The notes beneath the pieces are model-generated. The model saw nothing but the letters and a program-made list of their open reading frames with translations. It did no database searches and was not told the DNA's origin. This document shows, one piece after another, positions 51,076 through 63,113 of a stretch of DNA of 64,000 nucleotides. The translations under genes were made by a program, and so were the position numbers. Each line of letters begins with the position of its first letter. Within the stretch, counting starts at the first letter, position 1. This stretch comes from Strix aluco (Eukaryota > Chordata > Aves > Strigiformes > Strigidae), in contig NC_133940.1 in NCBI RefSeq assembly GCF_031877795.1, positions 13,021,985-13,085,984 of the forward strand, read 5' to 3'.

Positions 51076-51231
51076 TGGAAAGTGACCTGTTGTGTTTGTG
51101 GAAGCTCTGGAATCCCGCAGGAGAAGGATCACTCAGCACCGTGGCAGGCTGCCAAGTACAACTTGTACTGAAACACAGTGGTGCTGAGAAGTTGCATTAT
51201 CAACTGAAACGCACTGTCGGCTTAGCAGGAG
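51076..51231 (+). other. Candidate orphan exon (open, 156 bases, acceptor and donor)
   Basis: A good acceptor (TTTCAATCTCTTTCTTTTATGTCGCATTAG) ends at 51,075 and a donor GGAG|GTAGGT lies at 51,231/51,232. The interval is 156 bases, a multiple of three, and open in one frame (includes WKLWNPAGEGSLSTVAGCQV and QLVLKHSGAEKLHYQLKR). It is more GC-rich than its surroundings. No family recognised, and the minus strand is also open here. It may be chance or a lncRNA exon. Confidence 0.2.
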
Positions 51232-54200
51232 GTAGGTTAGACTGTTGATTAGCTGAGTTGTTATGACCAGCTTACCCTCCAGGGTACACTGCACCTCTGC
51301 TGCCTGGCTCTTCCCTTTTTCTTCTCCTTTCTCCTGACATGATGTCTCGTACTCTTCTTGGAGGGAGGTGGCCATGACAGAGTTCAAAATTACACCCCGC
51401 TCTAGCACTGTACTGTGCTCAGCATCTGCTGTGTACATTGGGAATGGAGGGCCTTCATTTATGAGGAATAGTTTCTTAAACCGCTCAGTTGTTCAGAGTC
51501 ATATGTTTTGTTCCAGTGATAACAAATGCTAAAAAGTGTAAAAGATACTAATTCAAGTTTTAATTTTATTTCTGATATCCTGTTTCTTTGGCCTGTTTTA
51601 TGAAGGCAGAAGTCTTGATATCATTTCATACTCTAATAAGAATATGATAACAAATCCATCTAATCAACGGAGAATAATAAAATAGTTTAGCCAGTAGGAA
51701 AGGGAAGTAGCTTAAATAAGTGTCTTGCAGATGGAAAAGACATACTGTGTGCTAAAAATACAAATGCGTTTGTATTGTTCCAAGAATTCCTGATTAACAA
51801 GAACAAACTGAGAGCAGACTAGGTTTACATCAGGAGGTCTTAACTCGAGTACTAGTAGGAAAGGAGGTACTTCAACCCACCAAAACAAAGTGCTTACTAC
51901 AGAAAGATGATATAAAACAAATTGTCAGGCAGATCAGAGTCATCTCATCTTTGTCCAAAGCTCATAACATCTAAAACTTCTCATGGGCTTACTTTTATCT
52001 TCAGTCCTCAAACCTGTGACTATACTTTGTAGAAAAAAACTAGACTGTATCTGCAGAACATAGACTTTTATCACAGGGCAGGCAGTGAGTACTTGCACCC
52101 AGTACTTCCCTGCTGCATGGAAACCACAGAAAATGGTGGCAGCATGGAAAAGCGTAAACCCTCTCTATATGACTGCACGGGGAGTGTGAGCTGTATAGAG
52201 CTTGGCAGGCTTCACTGGCAGGAGGCTGGAGCTTACGCTGCCAGAGGACAGTGGCAAAGAGTTGAGTGTATGTTGATAAGAGTGTCTATGTGTAAAATAA
52301 ATTAGTAAATACACTAGAATAAATTGGGCAAGATAAGCAGATGACTAAAAAGTCTGCAGTTGAACAAATCTATATTAAAAGTCAATATAAAAGTACTGAA
52401 CATGTGGAGTAGACTTTCAGAGGAAATAGAATGAGTATTTGTGTAATATGCAAATAGATGTGATTTATACACTTTTATGCATAATACAAGCTTCAGGGCC
52501 CAGACAGAAGAAGGGCCTAATCTGAAAAGAATGAGGCAGGTTGGTATGCCATGTTAAAGAAGAACTGATGGCCTCAGAATTGTTTGAAACGATTTTTACA
52601 TATTTTGGTTGAATGTCTGACTTAAAGTTTATGGAAATTCACCTGAATTTTTTCAGTAAGCTATGCATCATATAGTACTGTTTGTTCATATTAGGGGAAG
52701 TTTCAGTTTAAAAAATATCTTTGCATTGTTCAATTTTTTAATATTTTCCTAAATGAGGCAGTAAAAATGATGAAAAGAAGCTGGCAAGCTTTAAGCAATG
52801 TTAGCATGTTTTTCATACTGCAATTGCATACAGTCTCTATATGTCATTATGTTCTTATATGGATATGGTACATTCTCTACTGGAGATATCTTTTTGAGGA
52901 TGAACATGTCTTGTTAATATGAGGTATATTGTCAAGGATAGAGTATCAAAATAATAATTTTAAATACCATAATAATTGTGCATCCTGATCTGAGTCCTAA
53001 ATATCTGCTCATATCTGCACATTACTTTATAAAGGTGGGTAATTTGCAGTGTTGGAAACTTCAAAAAATACTAAAGAAGAAAGATGATAATAGACATTTT
53101 TAAAAAGAACTAAGCAGCAGAGCAACTGCAGCTGTCAAAGGCTGCAGGATTACAAAATTTGTTGTTTAAATTCAAGGACATCGGATGCAATAGGGAAACA
53201 AACATATAGAACATTGAAATATTAAAAATATTACACTTTATTATTTTTGACCTATTGTGGAGTTTTTAACCGGCCACATAAAGTCTGCAGAACCTGCAGC
53301 ACTAAAGGACTATTTTGTAAGGCACATTGTAAATGGGTTGAACTTTGATTTTTCAAGTGACCTGTGGCTAGATATTAGTTGTTAAAATCTCAAGCAAAGA
53401 CACTGTATTCATCTGAGATTGTAAGAGTATATTTCTTTTGTAGCTTTAAAATGTTGGCCTAATGTGCCCTGCTGAAAATTGAAAGCAGTGAACACAGTTT
53501 TGCGAGTGCCTTGTTCCACACTTATCAGAAATCTTACAACAACAATGCTGTGATTTTGTATGTGTAAACACAATGGAAAATGCAATATTAATAAAGAACC
53601 ATTTCAATGTAAAATTTTAAAGAATACATTATGAAATACAGTGTGGACTAAATGAGAATATAAATTATAATATATATCAGAACTCATTTTTATTTTCCAA
53701 ATAGTGATTAAAATCAAACAATATAGTACAAAACTAAATCTAGCAATCATGAATCCATTGTGTTTGCAAAAAGTGTGAGCTGACTCTGACAAAGTTGTAG
53801 AATGGAATGTACAGAAAACCTTGAATTCTTTAGTTTCATTTAGTTTCATTTGGCAGTGTCATGGATTTAGTTCATTAATTGTAGTCTTCTTAAATCATTG
53901 GAATTAAAATTTCTCTCAGTGTTCCATGAAGTATAATACACCCCAGTTTGGAGTGTTGAGGGAATGTCTGTTTAGCTCAGACACAGGTACCCAGGATTGT
54001 GTGCACAGAATCAGGCCAGCCGAGGGGTTTCTGGAAAATGAAGTCTGAGCAAAAGGAACACTTCATCAGGTCTGATTCTGCAGCCACACCCCACATGGAA
54101 CTTTCCTTGAAGTCACGCACATTTTTATGAGATTTCTTGCCCTACTTCTGGAGACTCCAGAGACCTAGAGAAGCATCCAAACTTGCATGTGTTTGGATGA

Positions 54201-55944
54201 AGTGAACCGTTTAATTTCTTAAGGACTCAAACTAGAGGAACAGGTTATTTCTGAATTATGAGAAGCTTAGGTCTAAATTCAAATGCTTATATAACATTGA
54301 GTTATATCGTGTGTGGATAAAGAAATGCCTGTGATAGTGTCCTTAAAGCCAATTTCCCTCATGATCTTAGTCTTAAATTTTGATTGCCCTTGGGGAGTCA
54401 TAGAGACACACTGGTGGTAAACTAAGGGAAGCCTCCAGAAACACCCAGATTTAGAGAGGCCTCCACTATGTCCTTACAGACTTTTGTGGTGATGATCAGC
54501 AATGGCTCTGCTGCCTGTGTCACATGTTCCACAGAGCAGCCTGCATTATTGCACCATCTTGCCAAAACCCCGTGCGCTCTACTGTGTACAGTCTGGCAGA
54601 TACTGAGGTGACATTTGGAAACAATGTTCTTATAATCCAAGAGTCTAGCCAAAGCCCATAGAAATCATTATATTCTGGGTTAAGCTTGAAACCATTTTGT
54701 GTTTTAGTTTCCAAACCTGTAAAATGGAAAAAACACCACCTTTCTTCCAGATTTCCTTCTATCCTTTTTAGATTGTATGTTTTCTTGGGCAGGTATATTT
54801 GTCAAATATTATCTAGAATATTAACTGAATAGTACCTGTGAATATTTGAATTCCAATCTCAATTAGGTCTAGACTCTATGGTAATAAAAACTGTAAGCTG
54901 TAATGTATTTACAAGCTTTGTGTCTCTGTTCAGTCAAATACCAAGTTTCAACTCAAAGAGTGGTCATAACTGTCTTGTGTGATTACTACACACACTGTGA
55001 TGTGCTTATCAGCAATCTTCATTGCAGTTATGTGTACTTGTTTTATTTTTTCTAACTGTCTCTTTGATCTTTCTCCAAGCTTGCAGTTCTGTGACCATTT
55101 CTGTTTTTATACCCAAGAGCAAAAGCTAAACAGGAGGAATATGATTAAGGATTTAGCATAAACCTTTTAGATACTGTGTCATTAAAAGCAAAAAGCACTT
55201 CCTGTGAATCTGAACATTTATGCTATTAAAATGGATAAAAGTACAATAGAATTCACAGATTTACTTAAGATTTTTAAAAGAAAAAATTTCCAGTTCTCTG
55301 TGAAGATAATGCCATGGGAACTCAAAAAGAGGCATTTTGTCTTGTTAATCACAGATGTTACTATACAAATTCTTATATCTAATCTACTTGGTACAAAACT
55401 GTATTATAATGATTAAATGCTAAAAGCTTTGTTTAAATAACAATAGGGTCATCTTGCAAACCAATACCCTCCTACCTTTCAGATGAAAAAGGCAGAAATT
55501 GAAGTGTAGAAGCACAGCTCTTACTCACAAAAAAGGTAAATTTTCAAAATGGATTAAAAGTATGAGACCCCATCAGCATCAAGTTTCTCCAGCTTCCTGC
55601 CATTGATACTGTGATCTATCATGGCATTACTCCAGTTTCACTGGAAATGACCTCTGATGAGATCTTGACCTATTAACTGTGCTATGCTGGCTTTATGCTG
55701 ATAATCATTAACTGAATCCAAATCTTTCCACTTTGCCAATATAACGATGTTTAATTCATTACAGCCACACTGATACAGTGGAGGTGGCAGTCTTATATAT
55801 GTACAACTTCATAGCTAGACTTCTTTATGTGGTAAATCAGTAATTAAACTTAGGTGAATTTCTGAACGATCAACCCTTCAAAATTCAGCCTCTAACTACC
55901 TATAGTTGCTCTTAATTCAAAATGTTGGCATGTAAATTTAGACA
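51232..55944. other. Gene-free intergenic stretch
   Basis: AT-rich sequence with short frames only. One repeat relic at 54.7 kb is listed separately. Nothing else recognised. Confidence 0.6.
54703..54800 (+). repeat. MIR/L3-like relic
   Basis: TTAGTTTCCAAACCTGTAAA followed by ATGGAAAAAACACCACC resembles the MIR 'cagtttcctcatctgtaaaatgggg' segment. About 35 bases on, TTAGATTGTATGTTTTCTTG and GGCAGG resembles the 'ttagattgtaagctctttggggcagg' tail. Short and diverged. Confidence 0.5.
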
Positions 55945-58190
55945 TCTGGCTGGTGGGGAGTGTGAAGCTCAAGGGCAGCGTTGGCTGTAGTGACTATGAA
56001 ATGGAGTTCAAGATCCTTAGGGCAGCGAGGAGGATGCACAGCAAGCTCACTGCCCTGGACTTCAGGAGAGCAGACTTTGGCCTCTTCGGGGATCTGCTTG
56101 GCAGAGGACCATGGGATAAAGACCTGGAGGGAAGAGGGGCCTAAGAAAGCTGATTAATATTCAAGGATCACCTCTGCCAAGCTCAGGAGTGATGCAGCCC
56201 AACAAAGAGGAAGTCAGGTAAGAACGCCAGGAGGCCTGCATGGATGAACAAGGAGCAGCTGGACAAGCTCAAACACAAAAAGGAAGTTTACAGAGGGTGG
56301 AAGAAAGAGTGGGTAGCCTGGGAGGAATACAGAGAAACTGACCAAGCAGCCAGCAATCAGGTTAGGAAGGTCAAAGCCCTGATAGAATTCAGTCTAGCCA
56401 GGAACATCAATGGCAACAAGAACAGCTTCTATAGGTACGTCGGTGATAAAAAGAAGACTAGGGAAAATGTGGGCCCTCTCCAAAAGAAATGGGACACCTG
56501 ATTACCTGGGTCATGGAGAAGGCTGAGGTCTCAGTGACTTTTCTGCCTCAGTCTTCACCAGCAAGGGCTCCAACCACATCACCCAAGTTGCAGAAGGCAA
56601 AGGCAGGGACTGGGAGAAGGAAGAACTGCCCACTGTAGAAGGTGATCAGTTTTGAGACCATCTAAGGAACTGGAAGGTGCACAAGTCCATGGGACCTGAT
56701 GAGATGCATCTACGGGTCCTGAGGGAACTGGCAGATGAAGTGGCTAAGCTGCTATCCATCGTATTTGAGAAGTCATGGCAGTCCGGTGAGTTCCCGTGGA
56801 ATGGAAAAGGGGAAACATAACCCCCATTTTTAAAAAGGAAAAAAGAAGACCCGGAGAACTACAGGCCAGTCAGTCTCACCTCTGTGCCTGGCAAGGTCAT
56901 GGAGCGGATCCTCCTGGAAACCATGCTAGGGCCCATGGAAAATAAGGAGATGATTGGTGGCAGCCAGTGTGGCTTCACTAAAGGCAAATCCTGCCTGATG
57001 AATGGATAAGGGTGGATAAGGGAAGCGCAACTGATGTCATCTACCTGGACTTGTGCAAAGCATTTCTGACACTGTCCCGCACGACATCCTTGTCTCTAAA
57101 TTGGAGAGATTTGACGAATGGACCACTCAGTGGATAAGGAATTGGCTGGATGGTCGTACTCAAAGAGCTGCGGTCAATGGCTCGATGTCCAAGTGGAGAA
57201 CAGTGACGAGTGCCGTTCCTCAGGGGTTGGTGTTGGGACCGGTGCTGTTTAACACTTTTCTTGGTGACATGGACAGTGGGATCGAGGCACCCTCAGCAAG
57301 TTCACCAATGACACCAAGCTGTGTGGTGCGGTCACACGCTGGAGGGAAGGGATGTGCCATCCAGAGGGACCTGGACAGGCTGGAGAGGGGGGACCATGCA
57401 AACCTCATGAAGTTCAACAAGGCCAAGGGCAAGGTCCTGCCCATGGGTCAGGGCAATCCCAAGCACAAATCCAGGCTGGGCAAGGAGTGGATTGAGAGCA
57501 GCCCAGTGGAGAAGGACTTGGGGGTATTGGTGGATGGAAAACTGACTGTGAGCCAGCAATGTGCACTCACAGCCCAGAAAGCCAACCGTGTCCTGGGCTA
57601 CATCAAGAGCAGTGTGGCCAGCAGGTTGAGGGAGGGGATTCTTCCCCTCTACTCTGCTCTCATGAAACCCCCCCCTGCAGTTCTGTGTCCAGCTCTGGGG
57701 CCCCCAACATCAGAAGGACATGGACCTTCTCAAGTGGGTCCAGAGGAGGCCACAAAGATGATCGGGGCTGGAGCACCTCCCCTGTGAGGACAGGCTGAGA
57801 GAGTTGGGGCTGTTCAGCCTGGAGAAGAGAAGGCTCTGGGGAGACCTTGTAGCAGCCCTCCAGTACTTAAAGGGGCTACAGGAAAGGTGGGGAGGGACTC
57901 TTGATCGGGGGGTGTAGGGATAGGACAAGGGGTGATGGTTTTAAACTGAAAGTAGATTCAGATTAGATACAAGGAAGAAACTCTTCCCTGTGAGGGTGGT
58001 GAGACACTGGCACAGGTTGCCCAGAGAAGCTGTGCCTGCCCCCTCCCTGGCAGTGTTCAAGACCAGTTTGGACGGGGCTCTGATCAGCCTGGTCTAGTGG
58101 ATGGTGTCCGTGCCCATGGCAGGGTGGGGGGGAACTAGACAGTCTTTTAGGTCCCTTCCAACCCAAACCATTGTATTATTCTATGATCTC
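55945..58190 (+). mobile_element. CR1 LINE, 5'-truncated, with decayed ORF2 and intact-looking 3' end
   Basis: It begins inside the C-terminal part of the ORF2 endonuclease (LKGSVGCSDYEMEFKIL) and continues through the linker ([20 protein letters not shown], then [18 protein letters not shown]), the reverse transcriptase ([35 protein letters not shown]) and the C-terminal region ([38 protein letters not shown]). It ends with ATTCTATG at 58,178-58,185, the CR1 3' hallmark. The frame is broken by several stops, frameshifts and small deletions. Plus-strand insertion, independent of the minus-strand CR1 at 32-33.6 kb. Confidence 0.92.
55948..58110 (+). pseudogene. CR1 ORF2 endonuclease-reverse transcriptase remnant, inactive
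   Basis: Active CR1 ORF2 nicks DNA with an APE-type endonuclease and copies RNA with its reverse transcriptase. Here two catalytic motifs are lost in addition to the frameshifts: the endonuclease SDH is SDY (55,989-55,997), and the RT catalytic FADD is FTND (57,301-57,312). A small deletion around 57,000 removes part of the RT between the GFTKGKSC block and the next conserved segment. The longest remaining frame (57,053-57,787) covers RT motifs and the thumb region (MQ...SDTVPHDILVS to LRE...LPLYSAL). Confidence 0.88.
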
Positions 58191-60853
58191 CCTCACTGTT
58201 TTTTTCTATAAAATATATCGCCATAAATCACTTTACCAGTCTGTTAAATAGAGGACTATAATATTTATCTTTTTTTCAGCCTAAGCATAATTAGGGAAGC
58301 TTAACTAACACTCCACAGTATTCTTTGTATGACAGTTTTTTTTATTAGAGGTAAAAGCCCAACGAAAGGGTTAAGGATGAAACTCTGAGTGATTAAAAAA
58401 GCACCTTCATGTGGAAAGGACTGTAAATATAGTGAGGGCATAAATGAATTTACTCTCATTCCAATCGTTTAGCTGCAAGAGGCCTCGAGCATACCACATA
58501 CTTTTTCACTTTTAGAGGCCCTCTACGTAATACAAATTAAAACCAGGGCATGCCTTTTCTTAGAACCTCTGCCAGGCAGTTTATTTTCATAGCTGTCAAC
58601 TTTAAAATCATGCTTTCCTCTTACTGATGTTTTGATGGAGGTGGAAGAAAAGAGTGTGCCAGTGAACTCTGTTTACGTGAATGAAAAGTGTTAGTCATTT
58701 GGGCCATTTCTTTGTGTCCTGCAGGTTCCTGGCTGACCCTTTTACGTGGAGGTGGGGGTGGGGAGCAACATCAGTCTAGACAGAAGAGGCCAACAACTAG
58801 TTGTCCACTCAGGTTTCAGATTATAAATGAATAGTGTTCAATTTCTCACAGATGTTTGGCAGCCGCCGTGCTTTCACTCTAATCACAAGCAGGATTTCTT
58901 CTGCCTGAAGAATGCAGTGACCAGTAGACACATGTAGACTCATAGAATAATGATTCCATCTGCTGTGGTTTAGATTTATCAAGTAGAATCCAGTAAGTTT
59001 TTAAAAGTGAGATCTCTGGGATTATAGTCTTACTAAATATTTTGAATTATTCACACCTGGCACATCTTTTAATGTTTGGGGAGTTGAATGTTTGTTTCCT
59101 GTAGAATATTTGTCAGCAGATTTGGTCCAGAGATTAATTTAGTCCTTTAAATCTAAAGTCAGAGTGCATCTGTAAAGGCTCTTCAAGGATTAGCAAAAAC
59201 AGAGTTAAAAACTATGTATGTCCACCCTAAAAATAAAGGAATGTTTTGGTTTTCCCTATTCTGCCTAATTTTAAAAAATGGTAATCTGAAAACTGAGGCA
59301 TTAAATACAATACTCTTAATTTCTCTTTGGACACTCAGTTTCACAGTTGCCAATTACCATGTCAAATTACCAAAAATGGAACTCAAGTTTAAAAGCACAT
59401 CTCTTTTTTAAAGCTGTATTAAAGAAGAATCTGATTTAACAGCTAGATGTTGATGTTTAAAGGCTTTGATCTAGTCTGAACACAGGCAAAAGTCCAGGTT
59501 GCCTCTATCTTCTGCCATATTATAAACCATAAATGAATACACTTAATGTTAACTGAAGTGAAAAAAGATAATACAGGTTGGACATTTTTGACTGTCATAA
59601 TATCATAGAAATTGCTCATTAGGGTGGTCAACAAAAAAAGATGCGAGAATGATGACAGCAAAAGCAGTCCAGTGGCAAACTGAGTAATATATGAAGAAAA
59701 TATTACAGATTAAGCCTAGGATAAAGAAGTTTTAATCTCTATGTGACTAAAAGCTGATACTCTTCTGTTGCTGAGCATCCCGATGGCTTGTTATAGTTGT
59801 GTATTTAGTTTACACTTGAAAATGTACCATGAGAGAATTATGAGAAGCATATTACTTCCTGTGAAGTTACCCCCAAATGAGAAAGAACCCAACCGTCAAA
59901 AACCCATTGTGGCCCTTAACAGGGATTCCGTTCTAAGAGATGTGTTGGGCAATGCAAACAGAAACATTGTGCTTCTTTAAAAAGGGAACAGAAAATGTAG
60001 GCTGAATAGCAGGTTGTGACAGAGAAACCTATTAGATTGTGAAAAAGTGTCCCAGAATAAGCACTGGAAACAAAATATCTGGAAACATTTAGGAACTGAT
60101 CAATAAAGTCTACTGGAAATACAAGGAAGGGGACCATCATGCCTTAGCAGAGCAAACAATTGCTCCTTTCTTAAATTATCTGGGACTATTGTTTATTACT
60201 TTGTACAGGAGATATCACTGTATATATAGTTGAAGTTTCTAGATACTGTCACAATTCAAATAACATTAAAGTAATACTGTCTCACTAACACTTGGAAATG
60301 AAAACTAGTGTAAAATATTCAAAGAAACTTAAAAAACTGCTGTTCACAGTCAGGGTACATAGAGGATAAGAGCAGGTCAGTAAGGCATAAAACCAGGTAA
60401 ATGTCTTAGCCTAACTTCTCTCTATCCATCATTGTTTGAAAATGTTTGCATTGTAACAGAAAAGAGGAGAGATGTATTTAAAGAAGGAGAGGGATTGTGT
60501 TACTTTGAATTACTTTTTTAAATTTGAGAGGGTACTCTGGAAGGACAGAAATACCTGAGGAGGATGTGGGTGAGTGGATGCAAAGGACTCAGTGGAATTG
60601 GAAGAATACTTTAAAAAAAAATCCCAGCACTTACAAAATCAATTTTCCATACTTACATACTGAAACTACCTGTCTGTGATTTGACAACAAATGAACAAAA
60701 AACCTGTCTGCTGACCTGAGTTTCTGGGACCACCACTCAAAATACACATTTGGAATGGCAAATGCTTAAAGAATTATTCAAACAACAGACTAAGAATTAT
60801 TGTACTGGAAATCTGTAACTTTTCTTGCATAATTTTCAATTATTTAAGGCAAG

Positions 60854-60878
60854 GAAAATCACAGCCTCTGTGATTTTC
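60854..60878. repeat. Perfect 11-bp hairpin with 3-base loop
   Basis: GAAAATCACAG (60,854-60,864), loop CCT, then CTGTGATTTTC (60,868-60,878). No flanking T-run or other sign of a terminator; function unknown. Confidence 0.5.
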
Positions 60879-63062
60879 AAGCTGCATACAGACAAATCAT
60901 TAAATAAGCAATTTCTGATGTGTATGGTTGTTCCATTTTCCAACTTTTATGTTTATGAGTCTGGGAATGCCATACATTCCTAGCCAACATGTGGCTGCAA
61001 AGGGCACATGTCCAGTTGATTTGGAGCTGTGTTGGTCTTCTGTAGCTTTCAGTTCTGAGCAGGACTTCCAGAAATGAGGAGAATGGTCCTAAAAGATTTT
61101 AAATTATCCAGAAGTTTCTAGCAAAGAGAGGCAAATGATACAAGGGCATCTAGGAATCCATTTACAATTTTAGATGCTATTTGAGATAAGTCATATCGTA
61201 AGTTGTATTAAAAAATAACAGGAGGAATGAGGATGTATTTTGAGGAAAGAAAACTCCAGGTTCAGAGAATCTAGTGAACTTGCTTTTGAACTAAGTTTCT
61301 TCAGTTACACAATTTTTATGAGGGGCCTGATCCCATTCCCATACAAGTACAGTGCAATGTTAAAATCCTAACTTCATAAAGCAGAGGCAATCTTAACAGT
61401 TTTGATTTAATGTTTGATTAAATGAATATGGCAGAATATATACATTAAGGAGTGGTATAAAGTTAACTTTCTAAATCTGTATTTTTGAAAGTATATGAAT
61501 TTGCATTTATCCATCTGCAATCTGCATTACCCTTCTGCCACTGAATTTGCACAGCTGTGACTCGTATGAAGACTGTCTCTGATGCCTGACAGCAGTGTCT
61601 TTCAAAAAACACAGGTGTTCACTGATGGATAAGCAAGTACTATGTGGAGTTGGAGGGAGCAGAGAATGCTCCATCGTCTTGCTCAGAAGTGCTGACTGTT
61701 GAGATTGTGCTTACTTTTAGAATCGATGCCAAAATAACATCCTGTGAAGTGACACCTTTGTAACACAGAGGAACAAAACAACCAAAAAAATGCCTCCTAA
61801 TGCTGTAAGATCAAGAGTCAGTTTCAAACATACAGTGATGTTCATTCACCTTCTATAACATATATTTACTGAATGTTACGTTTAAGTTGCCAAGTATAAA
61901 AACAAGGGCAAAGAACTTCCTAGGTAAAATTTTACTGTAAAGTCTAAACAAGAAGCATACAGCTTCAGGCATGGAAGTTTGATTCCTAAAGGATGTCTTT
62001 CCAGTTCTATTAGAAAATTACAAGCTACCTGTAAATATCAGATCATAATAATTATCATAATAGTAAACATAGACAGAAATCTATAGTTCTATAAACTTCT
62101 AAAATTTCCAAAGAAAGGCTCTGATTCTCTAGAAAATTATACAGGTTTTTTTAGACAAGTAACATTCCCATAGAATCTTTTTCTATTTCTGTAGAACCTG
62201 TGTTTTTTTAGTCTTTGCTACATTTTTTAGGCCTTTTCCACAAAGGTCCAACTTTTGCTGCTATCCACAAGAGAAGCAAATATTTTATTCTGTACTCTTT
62301 TGGAATTATTCCTTAATGGACCAAATTGGGGAAATCTTTCTGTCCCATTTGAAAGTCATAGTTCTCTTCATTTAGACTAAAAATTTCATTAGGTTATTAC
62401 CATTGCTTCTTGCTGAACTTTCTCTGCTCTGAAAAACTAAAGCAGATAGGTCAACAGAGCTTTCTTAAGGCTATTGATTGATCCAGGCAGGATTGGAAAT
62501 ATGAAATTCCTGGCTTTTGCTACTGTACCCAGACCACTAGACCACATATTTTTATGTCACAGAAAATTAAACCCACTTACTTTGCAAGATTTCTTGACGT
62601 GTTGCTACTCTTACCCTGTTTGCATTGCTTTTTGCTCTGGTAAAGATACAAGATCCAGATTTTAGAGTTAAAATTCAGCTTTTAATGAATCTGAAAACTA
62701 AAATCTTTTCAAGAATAATACTTTTAGTACCCCCAATATTCAGATTACTGCCAGATCAATCAGCGCTTCAGCATGAGATGATATTGTTTTCTTCTGGCAG
62801 TAAGTAGCCCACATTATGACTTCACCTCTTAAATTTCCTCAGGAGGTTGGTTTTCACTAGAAGTGCAGTTTTTCCAAGCCTTATTCAACTTAACCATATC
62901 ATAATTTAGGAATTTAATTTGTTCCATATTCTTGCAACTGCCGCTCTCAGCAGTTGAATGGATGGCACTAGTTTTTTGAAGCTTGGGAGCATAGAACTTG
63001 TTTGCTTAGGCTTTCATAGAATTTAAGAAATTAAAAAAACCAATAATGAATCCAATTCTATA

Positions 63063-63113
63063 TAAGTACTTACGTACATGTGTGTAAGTACATACATATG
63101 TGTGTGTATATGT
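63063..63113. repeat. TG/TA-rich microsatellite with inverted TACTTAC/GTAAGTA
   Basis: TACTTACGTACATGTGTGTA, then AGTACATACATATGTGTGTG and TATATG. Simple, partly palindromic repeat. Confidence 0.6.
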
